NCBI GenBank assembly: GCA_026770575.1
Contig: MU657183.1
Span: 31,285 to 95,284 of the forward strand
Source: Pelagophyceae sp. CCMP2097
Lineage: Eukaryota; Sar; Pelagophyceae
Direction of reading: 5' to 3'
DNA: 64,000 bases
In this document: in pieces, positions 41,942 through 52,277 of the stretch
Numbering within the stretch: position 1 is the first letter of the stretch
Layout: each line of letters starts with the position of its first letter
Notes under the pieces: model-generated
What the model was told of the DNA's origin: nothing
The model's database searches: none
What the model saw: the letters and a program-made list of their open reading frames with translations, nothing else
Position numbers and translations under genes: made by a program

Positions 41942-43150
41942 TAGGAATCCTAGAAGAAGAAGATGTTTCACGAAATCTTATGCCGGCCATAGACTCTTTC
42001 TAGTAAACACACACTGGCGAAAACGCCGAATAAGTTCGAAAAAAGACTTGAACACACACGAACTACTGGCGTGGTGGGCGCGCGCGGAACACTTGGGTTC
42101 ACCTTTAGAGTCTGGCCACGCCGTCTTATAGGCTCAATGCCCTCGCATGGCGATTTTGGGGGCACAAGCATCGCTGCGCGTGCGCTTTTTTATGGGTACC
42201 TTTTGCACCTTGCTGGTATCGAGTCCCATCCTGCGTGCATGCATGCCCACGCTCCCAATTTTGCATGAGCGTACGCGCAAGGTGATGCCCGCGGCATCCA
42301 CGGTCCTAACGTTCTTCGAAATCGAAAGAATGCACTCAGTGGTAGCCATATTGCGTCTTTAAGCGTGCTTTTATCTGAGGGCCGCCATCGGACGCGCACG
42401 TCGAAAATCCCGGGTTTTAGAGTGCAGTGGGCCGCTTGGGGTCATCAAGGAGCACCCTGCCAAGTGCGAGTTGACGGGATCGTGAATTGACGACATGCGA
42501 CCCCATCTGGCAGGCTCATGCTCCCGTCATCAAATTGGTGTTGACCCAGTGGTCGCTAGCAGCGTGCTGACGCCCCCAATTTTGCCTCACGTTGTAGTTC
42601 ATGTACCTCTATACCTCCGGGTACAAAAGTTCCGCCGACGACGCCATCCTCATCGAGCCAGAGCCGCCTGCTGGGGTCCCCGCGTGTCGTCTCCAAATTA
42701 TTTTGCCACCTTCGTCAACATGAAGACCCTTTGGTACACGATAGCTTGATCCTAGACCCGCATGGGGGTCCCAGAGGACACCCAAGCACTCTGGAGGCCG
42801 CGCACGTGGTTCTACATAAGGCATATTCATCGCCATTGACCTTGCACAATCGACCTCAATCCCCAAGTATCAATGTAATGGCGGCTGCAGGGGCTCTATG
42901 GTCGAAATAGTTTCTAGGGGTCGTCGACACTGGACACAAAGAGGGGGTCTCAACTCTAAAGCCGACGTAGAACCCAGTAGAAGGCGCCTTTCTCACGCAT
43001 GAGTAGTGTATCTTCAGAGGAAAGTAGATGATCAAGCAAATTTCAGAGTGTGTTTACTAAAAAGAGTCTATCGGCCGTCATAAATCTGCGCCAGCGGCAG
43101 GCTCTTGCGCCCCCCTCTTTGGATTTAATCTCATGGTGAGATTGATGAAG
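41942..43150. other. Lower-GC intergenic stretch
   Basis: No gene or RNA is recognised. A phrase ending ccaattttgc occurs twice (about 42252 and 42577). Composition is clearly more AT-rich than the gene-bearing parts. Confidence 0.4.
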
Positions 43151-43499
43151 AAAAAAATGAGAGGGGCCCCGGATCTTGAAGAATCTCGCCGCTTTCGTCA
43201 GCAGCTTCGAAGCGTCGGGAGATCTTGGCTGCACGTGGCATTTGGCGCGGCGAGAGCAAGACGAGGCGTTTGCGCAAGATGAGGCGCCAAGACAAGGCGT
43301 TTTCGCGAGAGACAAAAGGCGGCAGCGATCGGCGCTCGTTGGGCTCGGATCCGGACTACGTGGAGAAGGTCGCGCGCAAGGACAAGCTCAAGCGCCGGGA
43401 CCGCGTCGACATCGCGTGAGTCGCCTTGCGTGCGCCTCCTCGGAACTGTCCTTTTCTCGGCGAACGCCCCAGCCCCAGTCGTAGCGCGGCGTCGGCGCC

Positions 43500-43975
43500 C
43501 TCGGCAAGTCGAAAAGTGACCCGCCGTCGTTGAAGAACCTCGTTTCTTCTTCTTTGGAAGGGGGCGCTGCGACTCGGGGGGGGAGCTCCTCGTGCGCTCC
43601 CTTGGGACCGTCCTTCCCCGACGAACGCCCCAGCCCCTGTCGAGGTGCGCGCGTCGGCCCCCTTTGAAAGTCGAAAAATGGCCCGTCACGGTCGTCGTTG
43701 AAGAAACTCGTTTCTTCTTCTTTGGAAGGGGGCGCATGGGGGTCGCTCTGCTCCACTCGAGAGCGTCCTTCCCCGACGAACGCCCCAGCCCNNNNNNNNN
43801 NGTTGAAGAAACTCGTTTCTTCTTCTTTGGAAGGGGGCGCATGGGGGTCGCTCTGCTCCACTCGAGAGCGTCCTTCCCCGACGAACGCCCCAGCCCCTGT
43901 CGAGGCGCACGCGTCGGCGCCCTTGGAAAGTCGGAAAATGGCCCGTCGTTGTTGAATAAATGCTATTGCATCGTC
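43500..43975 (+). repeat. Four intron repeat units spanning an assembly gap
   Basis: Units containing ctcgtttcttcttctttgga and gacgaacgccccagcccc repeat at about 43540, 43700, 43805 and (partial) 43920. The same unit lies in copy 2 at 30.09-30.33 kb. Confidence 0.85.
43792..43801. other. Assembly gap of 10 N with duplicated flanks
   Basis: The 95 bases before the gap (43697-43791) are identical to the 95 after it (43802-43896). The gap is either a collapsed repeat or a misjoin. Confidence 0.95.
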
Positions 43976-45599
43976 GTTTGAAGATGCGACCCCGCCTCGT
44001 AACGTGACACGTCGCTCCCCGATAAGGACGCGCTCGTCGAGCGGCGGTCCTCGCTGCGCCACGAGCGCGAGCGCCTCGTGCGTGACCTGTACCCGAAGCT
44101 CATCGCGGCGCTCAAAGACGTCGAGTTCGTCGTTTCCAAGTACAAGGACACGCTCCAGACGGCGGCCGCGTTCACCGAGTTCGTTTTCAACGGCAAGCTG
44201 ACGGCATCCGGGGCGCCAAAGGTCGCGGAGATCCTGCGCTACGGCTGGAAGGACTGGTTCTCCGAGGGCTTCATGTGGCCCGAGGAGTGGACGCGGCGCG
44301 GCGAGGATGACGAGGAGGATTACGGCCCGCTCCCGAGCACGCCGTTCACGTGGGGAGAGCCACATCATGCAGATCATCGACGGCACGGCGGAAGAGCTCA
44401 AGCTGCTCCTCTCGCTGGTCCGTACGGGGACCGTCGTTTGGGACGGAGTGCAACTTTGCTTCGTCTCACACTCGTCCGGCTTTCTACTTGCCTAGGTCCT
44501 GCATAAGCTGTCGGCCGTCGTCTTCCAGGCGGTCGTCCTGCCGAAGCGCCTCGAGTGGAAGAGCAAGGTCGAGCTGTCGGAGGCGCGTCTTTTGCATTCT
44601 GAAGCTTTTGCGGAACGACGACCACCGATTGCCGGGATCCCGCATCTTCGCACTTCACATGAGCACCCGATCATCTTCTACGTCGACGCGGCCGTCACGA
44701 TGCCCGAGGCGCGCGGCCACGGCCTGCTGCACTTCGAGTCCGCACCAGCGCCTGCTCCGCGCAAATCCGGCATTTCGAAAGAAGGCGTGCGGCACTGCGT
44801 GCAGAGTGGGGGTGACCATGCTTATCACCCTCTCCCATCTCCCGATCGACCCTCACTCACCGACTCTGAAATAGGCTCGACCTGATCATCGCGCTCGGCC
44901 GCCGTCTCGGCGTCGAGGCCATCGTGCTCAGCGCGACGCGGGCCGTGGTCTAGGTCTGGGAGCACGTCGGCCTCCGGCACTGCCCGACCAAGGACTCGTC
45001 GAAGCCGACGCGGCTCGGCATGCTCTACCAGGCCTCGCTCGGGTTTCACGGCCGCGTCCGCTCAATTTTGACACCACACACGAGAGATGCATCCAACGAC
45101 GAGAGATTCATCGTCCTCGATGAGAGGAGAGTGTGCTGGTGTCCGGTCCACGGGCTCGTCTTCGATCCTACTTCGTTGGCCACTGACATTCGATTCCCGC
45201 AGCTACGCGACCAAGGCGTTTGAGGACGACAACAACCTGGTGGGCATGGGCATCTTCCTCGCCGACAAGAGCGGCCGGCTCGACCGGAACCAGTTCAAGG
45301 ACCAGCTGCGCGTCGTGCTCGACAACTGCGGCAAGAAGCCCAAGGCGGACGGCACGACAAAGGAGCCGACGCTGCTCTTCTCGAAGCGCTCCGACGACGA
45401 TCAGGCCGCGGAGGCCTACAGCGGCTACCTCGGCGACGGCGGCGAGCCCTTTGAGCTCATGGACCGGCCGGCCGCGCGCACGCCGCGTCGGTCAAAGGAT
45501 TCATCTTTGTGGACATGTGAGAGCTGCTGCGCGCGGCTTTTGGGCTTTTGGGCTCCAGCTGAGCCCACAAATATCATGAGATCCCATGTGAGCGACGGA

Positions 45600-46160
45600 G
45601 TTCCAGCGGGCGGGCGCCGCTGCTGCAACTCTGTGGAGGGCCGGAGACGGTCCTACGTTCCGACGGTCAGACGGGGGGCTTGATGGTCCTATGTGGCCCC
45701 TCGACGGCCCCGTCGGTTTCGAGAAGGTCCGATGCGGCCCCTGGACGATCCGATGCGGACCCTATACGGACAGTCCTCTGGGGACTTTCTACGGTCCTTG
45801 ACGGCTTTGAGACGGTCCCAAGACTTTTCCATGCGCTCCCCCATGGTACGACGTGGGCCTCGACGGTCCCACGCGGCCCCTCGACAGTCCTGTATGGCCC
45901 CTCGACGGTCCCATGCGCCCTTTGGATGGTCCAATACGACCCCTCCACGGTCCTTGAGGGCCCTGAGACGGTCCAATGCGCCCTCCCCCCACGGTCCGAT
46001 GCGGGGCGGAGATGGTCCCACATGGCTCCTTCAGCCTCTCGATGGTCCCACATGGCTCCTAGACGGTCCGAGGCGCCCTCTGAACGGTCCGATGCGACCC
46101 CTCGACGGTCCATAGACGGTCCCTCGACAGAAACATCTCGTCCAAATCCACTGCATGGGG
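45600..46160 (+). repeat. ACGGTCC minisatellite in a unit B intron
   Basis: More than 20 imperfect units around gacggtccgatgcggcccct lie between the GNAT and SET exons. Copy 2 has no such array at the same place (28.4-28.53 kb). Confidence 0.9.
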
Positions 46161-46319
46161 CTCATATGGGGTCCCATGGGCTCTTATGGCCTCATTCTGA
46201 GCCCATACGTGCTCACGGGAGCCCAAAAAAACACCCACGCGGCGGCTCTGCGTGCGAACGAGAGGCTCGGAAATGTTGCAAAGGGACGATGCGCGACGCT
46301 CCACAGTCTTCTCCCTAGG

Positions 46320-47350
46320 ACGACGCCATCACAGGCAACAAGCCGATCTGGTGGCGCCATAAGTTTGCCGGCTCGCTGCCGCAGGACTGACCGGGGCCCG
46401 TGTCGGTGATTTATGCTTGGAAAACCCGAACCGTCCTCACAGAAAATGGCCGTTGAGAGCGGCATCAGAGGCGTGGGGGCGCTGGGGAAGGCCCGAAAGC
46501 GTGGCTGTCGTACGCGAGAGGCGGGGGTGATTATGGAGCGCCGTCGACCGACATTGCCACCCTAGGCCGGTGCTGAGCGTCGACAAGGCCAGGAAGGGCG
46601 CGGGCTTCGGCCTGAAGACGACGGCCACCATGTCGCGGGACGATGTCGTCGTCGAGTACCTGGGCGAGTGCGTCACGGAGGCGGAGCGGCTGAAGCGGCC
46701 GCCGACGCGCTACACGGTCTGGCTCGAGGGCAAGAAGACGTGCATCGACGCCGAGGAATCGGGCTCGCTGGCGCGGTTCGCGAACAACGCCTGTATGCAT
46801 CCGAACACGTGAAGAAGCCTGCATTGGATGATCTGTCTTCCATCCTCGATCGTTTTGCCACAAATGACTTTTTCTGCCGTAGGACGCTCGAGTGGCGCGC
46901 GCTCCGTGTCCAACGACACCTCCCTTGGAAATCTACGATGCCGTGGTGATTCCTGCTCGACTCGCTGACCACCCTTTATAGGTTCGAGATCGACGGCGTG
47001 CAGCGCGTCTTCCTGGTCGCGACGAAGGACACCCCGAGCGGCGCCTGGCTCACGCTCAACTACGCGCAAGAGCCCATCTGCCCGACGACGTTCGAGGGCT
47101 CGTTCCCGCCGTGCTTCTACAGTCGTCGTGACTGCACCGGCTTCATCGGCGCCACGGCCCGGCAGAATGCGTGGAAGGTGGCGCTCTTCGCGCAGCGCGT
47201 CGAAGCCGAACGGCGCAAGGAGGCCAAGAAGAAGCGGCACAAGGCGAAGAAGAAGTTGGAGACCGCGCAACCGGACGCCATGCTGCTCGACGACGCGCAG
47301 CCCGGCGACGCGCAGCCGATGCGCCGCGGCCGCTCCGACGACGCAGCGAG
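46320..47350 (+). pseudogene. Family unit B, SET-domain exons
   Basis: The pre-SET exon NKPIWWRHKFAGSLPQD meets TGA at 46388-46390 where copy 2 has Trp. A one-base difference from copy 2 just after it also changes frame. Exon 46566-46808 (243 nt, same length as copy 2) keeps EYLGECVTEAERLKRPPTRY and ARFANNACMHPN. Exon 46982-47350 keeps FEIDGVQRVFLVATKD and LTLNYAQEP, but the post-SET motif reads CFYSRRDCTGF instead of CFCGRRDCTGF, losing one zinc-binding Cys. Intron 46400-46565 is homologous to the kinase intron at 49.4-49.6 kb. Likely non-functional. Confidence 0.8.
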
Positions 47351-47689
47351 GTCAGCTGACCGTTTTGAAAAGTTCGACAGAACGGTCGCCGTCGCGACCC
47401 CGACGAGATGTTGTATGTAGGTCGCCGCCTTGCTGACCTTGCTGGCGCTGGCCGACGTCGAGACGCGAGACCCGCAGTCGTGAGTCGATCGTCGTCGTCC
47501 GCGCGTGGTCCCTTCTTCATAATCTGCACCACAGATCGGTACAGCGCGTCGACGCGCCCGTAGCGCGACCGGCCCGATCCGCCGCGCGACCCGAGCCGCG
47601 CGACGCAGCGTCGAAAAGAGGCGCCTTTGAAATAGGGACCTCGAGAATGTCCAACGACTGACGCCGGCCCGCACGATGGAAAGCTCTAG

Positions 47690-47908
47690 GTCGCGCGACG
47701 AATCCGCCAAGGCGCAGCCGAGCCTGGCGCTGGCGATCGTCGACGACCAGTGCGACGACGCCGACGCCGAGCCACCGCGGCAAGAGAGGCGCTCGCGAGC
47801 CGCGCAAGGCGGGCGGAAGAAGCGGCAAGGGACGACGAGCAGCTCGGGAGGCGACCCGCAGGGACCTGGTCGCGACGCTGCGCAGGTAACGGTGCTGGAG
47901 GCGGCAGA
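47690..47908 (+). pseudogene. Family unit B linker exon, truncated
   Basis: The exon starts after a CTAG acceptor with SRDESAKAQPSLALAIVDDQ and AEPPRQERRSRAAQGGRKKR. It follows the other copies until about 47908, where it switches abruptly to unrelated sequence. The core and AP2 parts are missing. Confidence 0.8.
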
Positions 47909-48530
47909 CGACGCCGGGTACGCTGAGCGTTTGCGTCTTCGATAGCGCGCGCGGCGCGAACGGCGAGGCGCGGGGTCCGTGGGACGCGGAGGCGCGGGGT
48001 CCGAGGTACGCGGCGGCCTCTGCGTTGCGAGCCGCCGCTCGCCGGGCGGCGACGCCTGCCTCGGCGGCCTTGGACGCGTCGGCGGCGTTGGCCCCGGCCC
48101 GGCTCCGGAGGGCGGCGGCGCGGCGGGCGCGCTCTGCGCGGAGCTCTGCGACGCCTCGTTCCTGGGCCTTCATCTCGTCGCAGGCGGCCCGGAGCTCGGC
48201 TGCGGCGCGCGCAAACGCCTCGTGCTTATCGGCGAAGCGGGCCGCGCACTCGGCGAGGTGCGCCTTCTTCTCGCGAAGCTGGCCCGCCGAATCGTCGACG
48301 CCGCAGGGCTCGTCGGCGACCGCGGGCGCCGCCACCGGGGAATCAAAGGCGAAGAATTGGTCGTCGTCGAGCGACGGACCCCGGCGACGACGTCGGCCCG
48401 TGCAGCCGGCGCCCGGCGGCCGCGCTCCGACACCATCCGAGCCGCCCGAGGGAGCGACCACGACTTCATCACTAAAACGGACTTGCTTGCGAGCCACCCG
48501 CGGCGGGGCGGGCCAGGCGGCGCGGTGCAT
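47909..48530 (-). CDS. Predicted coiled-coil protein with an RVxF-like motif, possibly 3'-truncated
   Basis: On the minus strand an open frame starts MHRAAWPAPPRVARKQVRFS, then DDDQFFAFDSPVAAP. A long Ala/Glu/Arg helix follows (LAECAARFADKHEAFARAAA, ELRAACDEMKAQE, LRAERARRAAALRSRAG) with heptad spacing. KQVRF fits the PP1-docking RVxF consensus. The frame runs into the unit B breakpoint at about 47.91 kb, so the normal C-terminus may be lost. An upstream exon with MASSDKGAIGCVWDGSS (48.7 kb) is possible. Function unknown. Confidence 0.45.
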
Positions 48531-49007
48531 ACGCCGCCTTCCGAACGCTCCACCACGGGGAGAGACGGAGCGGCTTCCAGTTCAAGGCCCTTCTCAGACA
48601 GTCGGAATCGCCAAGTCCCGACTACACCCCCCCCAGAGGTGCCTTCATTGCGAGAGGTTCCTCCCGCCTTCTCCTCCCGGCAAGGAGAGCGATGGAGGAG
48701 CCGTCCCAGACGCAACCGATGGCGCCTTTGTCGGACGAGGCCATCACGAAGCACACGATTGACGCCGCGACGCGCGGAAACGAAGAGTGAGTCAAGTGTT
48801 CCAAGAGGAAAACCTGTTCGTGCTTTCGATGCAGCGAGCCCAAGCGCCCTCCGCGGGGTTGCAGTGAGCCCAAGCGCCCTCCGCGGGGTCGAGCTCCGAC
48901 GACCGTGCGCCGCCGTGTGCAACGGTCGACTATACGTCGGTGCATCTGATGTACACGAATCATCCCGCGCGAACGTCTAGGCTGTCGCAGGACATGCGAG
49001 CGCGATT

Positions 49008-51397
49008 ATGGAACGGGCTCTGCGAGGGGGAGCTATCGCCGTCGATCCCTCGACTGGACGAGACCCAGTCCGAGACCTGCGTCTTTGTGGTGAAGAGGGA
49101 AAGGGTTTGGTGGTCGACGAGTCGTCTCCGATGCATCGGGTGGACATCGATTCATCAAGCCTGCGGAAACCGACGCCCGAGACGTGTAGGTGCTTTGGCG
49201 AGAAGCTGGTCGGCGCGTTCGACGTGAAGTGCCGGGTCGGCGCCGGCCAGTTTGGCGTGATCTTCGAGTGCACGCACGCAAAGAACGACGTCGCCTGCTG
49301 GAAAGACGACGACCGTACCGGAGAGGCGCCCGGCCGCATCGACGGGCGAGCGTCGTACGCGGTCAAGGTGATCCAGAAGCGAGCGCTCCTGGACGGCTGC
49401 CGCGTGAAGGCGGCATGGCGGGCCGTTCGACACGTCGAGAGCTGCGTCGGTCATTATGGTTTGAAAACGGTGATTATGGTTTGAAAACCCGGAACGCCTC
49501 AGTAATGACGGTGATTACCGAGTCGTAAGCGGCATCAGAGGCCAGAGGGGCGACGCGAAAGACCCTCATCGTGGCCGCAATACGCAAAAAGCGGGTGATT
49601 ACGGTACTTGCCACCCTAGGTCGAGAGCGAGGCTCGGGCTCTGCTCGCGCTGAGACGCCATCCGAACATCATCGAGCTCTTTGACATTCGGCACGGCCCC
49701 GAGGTCATCTTCTTCGTCACGGAGCTGGCCGAGACGGACCTGTACAAACACATCGTCAAGCACAAGCCCGACGGCCTCGACCCGTCCGAGGCGAAGCGCA
49801 TCATGGTGGAGATCGGCGGCGCGGTGGCGCACATGCACCGCCTCTCCATCTGCCACCTCGACCTCAAGCCGGAGAACGTGCTGCTCGTCTCGGCGCGGCA
49901 GACCGTCAAGCTCTGCGACTTTGGCAACGCCGCCGTGGGTTACGACGGCGGTCCGACGGTCACCAAGCTCACCGATTTTGTCGGCTCGTGCGGCTTTTTC
50001 GCGCCCGAGATCGTGACGAAGGTGAACTCGTATTACGACGGCCGGCTCGCCGACTCGTGGTCCTGCGGCGTCGTCTTCTATGAGATGCTCGGTGGCGATG
50101 ACAACTTCTGTCGCCGCTGGGTCGGGACCTATAAGACCTATCTCAAGTCAAAGGACGCGGACCTGTTCGTGTGCGGCGTCGCGGAGTCCGTCGAGATCGC
50201 CAAGATCGTCCTCGGCAAGATGATCAAGGCGCTGCATCACGATCCGTCGTCGAGCAACGGAGGGTCCGACGAGATTAAAGGGTTCTCGCCGGCGCTCGGC
50301 GTCGAGCCAGCAAAGCAGGAGCAGCTCGAGGACAAGGCGCTCGCCTTTGGACAAACGGCCGCCGTCGTGTTCAAGCTCCTCGTGGTCGACACGACCCGAC
50401 GCTCGACTCTTGCCGAGCTCGAGCGGACAGGCTGGTGTGCCGACGCACCGGCGTTCGCTGCCTACTGTACCGCCGTTGCGATCGCAGAGGAGGGCCCGTC
50501 GGCAGCCCCCGAGGAGCAGGCTCAGAAGCATTATTCGCCAGCGGCTTCTTCGATTCGCTGCCCCGACTCGCGCTTGGCGGTACCTGGACGGGCGCCAGTC
50601 GTTACCGCCGCGGCGAACCGAGACGACGGCGGCAAAGAGGCGAACAAGCGTGTCGCTCCGCCGCTCAACGTGCCCGCGTGCGCAGACGGCGACAAGCAAG
50701 CGCTCCTCGTAAGTCGTTGGACGCCCCGCCTTGTCGAATAGAGTCGACACGGCCGATCTTTCGACCCCTTTGCTGTTTCCCACGCACGTCGGGAGGAAGA
50801 AAACCGTAATGCGTTCTTCCGAGCGAGGATGACACGTAGGCGTCAATCGTGAAATGGACCGACACGATGAACGAGAACATAGCGGTCGTCGTGACGCGCG
50901 CCAGCGACGCGATGGAGATCGTCTTCGCGAACACGACCTGGGAGTCGGTCTTCGGCTGCGCGATCAAAGAAGCGGTCGGGCACCGGTATGGCGTCGCCTG
51001 CAAGGGAGTCGACGCCGCGTCGTCCGACGCCCTCGTGGAGACGCTCCGGCGGACGGGTAAGGCGTCGGCGGAGCTGATCTACTACCGCTTCGGCGACGCG
51101 TCGCGGCCCTTTGCCGCCCAAGTTAAGGCCGAAGCCGTAAAGTCGCCGACGGCGCCAGACGCAGCCTACTACACCTTTGCTATCGCAAAGCTCCAGGCGT
51201 CTCCCTGCAGCGTCATCCGTGCGGCCGAGTCGCCGACACAGCGGCCGTCGTCGCGGCCGTTGTCGCGGCCGTCGCAGTCTCCGGTCGGCCGGAAGCAGCC
51301 GGCTCTGCGCCGCGCGCCCGGCGCCGCCAGGGCCGCCTTCACCGCATCGCTCTCGGAAAGCCCCCAAAGTCCCCCAAGTAGCGCCCCGCGGAGCTGA
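49008..51397 (+). CDS. Ser/Thr protein kinase with C-terminal PAS domain
   Basis: Exons 49008-49433, 49620-50708 and 50840-51397 are all phase 0 and give 690 residues plus stop. Kinase landmarks in order: GAGQFGVIF (glycine loop); YAVKVIQK (ATP Lys); a helix with HVESEARALLALRRHPNI restored across intron 1; FVTELAETDLYKHI; HLDLKPENVLL (catalytic loop, HRD as HLD); CDFGNAA; GSCGFFAPEI (activation segment); and DSWSCGVVFYEML. The third exon carries a PAS-like domain (MEIVFANTTWESVFG, then EAVGHRYGVACKG) without the LOV GRNCRFLQ cysteine motif. It is probably cytosolic signalling. The true start may be further upstream; an exon-like MEEPSQTQPMAPLSDEA at 48691 fits poorly in phase. The first intron looks like an introner insertion. 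Confidence 0.9.
49434..49619 (+). mobile_element. Introner-like intron with 9-bp target-site duplication
   Basis: gtcgagagc occurs at 49434-49442 and again at 49620-49628. The first copy supplies the GT donor, and the intron ends ccaccctag. Removing 49434-49619 restores the kinase helix exactly. From about 49465 the intron aligns with the SET-gene introns 46400-46565 and 28211-28376 (shared words gaaaacccg, gcggcatcagagg, gtgattatgg or gtgattacgg, and tgccaccctag). Confidence 0.7.
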
Positions 51398-51489
51398 GCC
51401 GGCCCTCGGTCCACCGCCGCGACTCGTTCACGTGCGCCTAAGCCGCTCCGGCAGGGCGCCTCATAAACAACAATTCTTAAAGTACTACC

Positions 51490-51950
51490 TCCGCCGCTCG
51501 ACGAGGCGGGGCCTGCGTCGCAGCATGTCCGTGTCGAAGCCGCCTTCGAAGCCTGTGCCACCGATGGAGACTTTTGAGAGCGAGAGGCCGAGGGCGACGG
51601 CAACGAGGAAAAAGTCGGCGCCTAGGGTCCGCGTGGCGACGGTACGGCACTCGCTCTGCGTCTTTTGTGCAAGATGGCCACGGTCGTCCCCGGTCTCTGC
51701 CGCTCGCGACTCAGTGATCCCCGTCGTGACTGAGGGTTTCCAACTTAGACTACGCAGGTTTGAGCAGAGCGCCGCTGAAACGTAAATCACGTGCCGGAGG
51801 TTCCTCTCGCGCTTCTGCGCGAGGTTGCGCGCCTTGTCGTTGTAGTGGACGCGCACCGCGTTGCCGTACGGGCAATCGCCGGCGTCGCGCCACACCGTGT
51901 CGCCGTCTGCCGCCGCGTCGCACCGGCGGAACCTGCGTGGCGGCGTCGAG
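51490..51950 (-). pseudogene. 3' end of an unknown minus-strand gene, truncated by copy 3
   Basis: A minus-strand exon gives DAAADGDTVWRDAGDCPYGN and AVRVHYNDKARNLAQKRERN before a gtgatt donor. After a CTAG acceptor near 51632, a last exon reads GADFFLVAVALGLSLSKVSI and ends LVERRR with a stop. Its upstream part would lie where copy 3 begins (about 51.95 kb), so the gene appears cut. No family recognised. Confidence 0.4.
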
Positions 51951-51979
51951 GAGACGGCCCGCACGACGGAAACTTCTAG

Positions 51980-52214
51980 GTCGCGCGACGAGGCGCAGCC
52001 GAGCCTGGCGCTGGCGCTCGTCGACGACCAGCGCAACGACGCCGACGCCGAGCCGCCGCGGCAAGAGAGGCGGTCGCGGGCCACGCAAGACGGACGAAAG
52101 AAACGGCAAGCGACGATGAGCAGCGCGGGAGGCGATCCGCAGCGACCTGCTCGCGACGCTGCGCCGGCAACGGTGCTGAAGGCAGCAGCGGTCGTTGTGC
52201 CGCAGGCCCCGGCG
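51980..52214 (+). CDS. Family copy 3 linker exon
   Basis: It starts after a CTAG acceptor with SRDEAQPSLALALVDDQRND and contains AEPPRQERRSRATQDGRKKR. It ends at a gtgcgtcgag donor. Similarity to the other copies begins only about 20 bp before the acceptor, so this copy lacks the GNAT and SET parts. Confidence 0.75.
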
Positions 52215-52277
52215 GTGCGTCGAGTCATCCCATACCTTTTGGGTCAAACACGCCTCCAAAGCTCAAAATCTAAATAG

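Larger units (their letters stand above)
43160..45490 (+). pseudogene. Family unit B, GNAT-like exons
   Basis: This is the plus-strand counterpart of copy 2. A first exon has RLRKMRRQDKAFSRETKGG and VARKDKLKRRDRVDIA before gtgagt. KDVEFVVSKYKDTLQTAA and EILRYGWKDWFSEGFMWPEE follow near 44.1-44.28 kb. IIFYVDAAVTMPEARGHGLL ends near 44.73 kb. ELDLIIALGRRLGVEAIVL begins after acceptor ATAG near 44876. The GNAT motif A/B pattern is intact, but TAG at 44951-44953 replaces the Lys of AAVKVWEHVGL in copy 2. The last exon AFEDDNNLVGMGIFLADK runs to about 45.49 kb. It is probably inactive. Confidence 0.75.

Noticed and set aside
47517..48530. Single 337-residue minus-strand protein across the unit B breakpoint
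   Set aside because: Its C-terminal third is antisense to the linker exon and its intron, so only the part above about 47909 was kept.
48691..48785. Upstream first exon for the kinase (MEEPSQTQPMAPL)
   Set aside because: The start and the gtgagt donor look good, but the phase does not continue into the kinase exon frame at 48980-49008.
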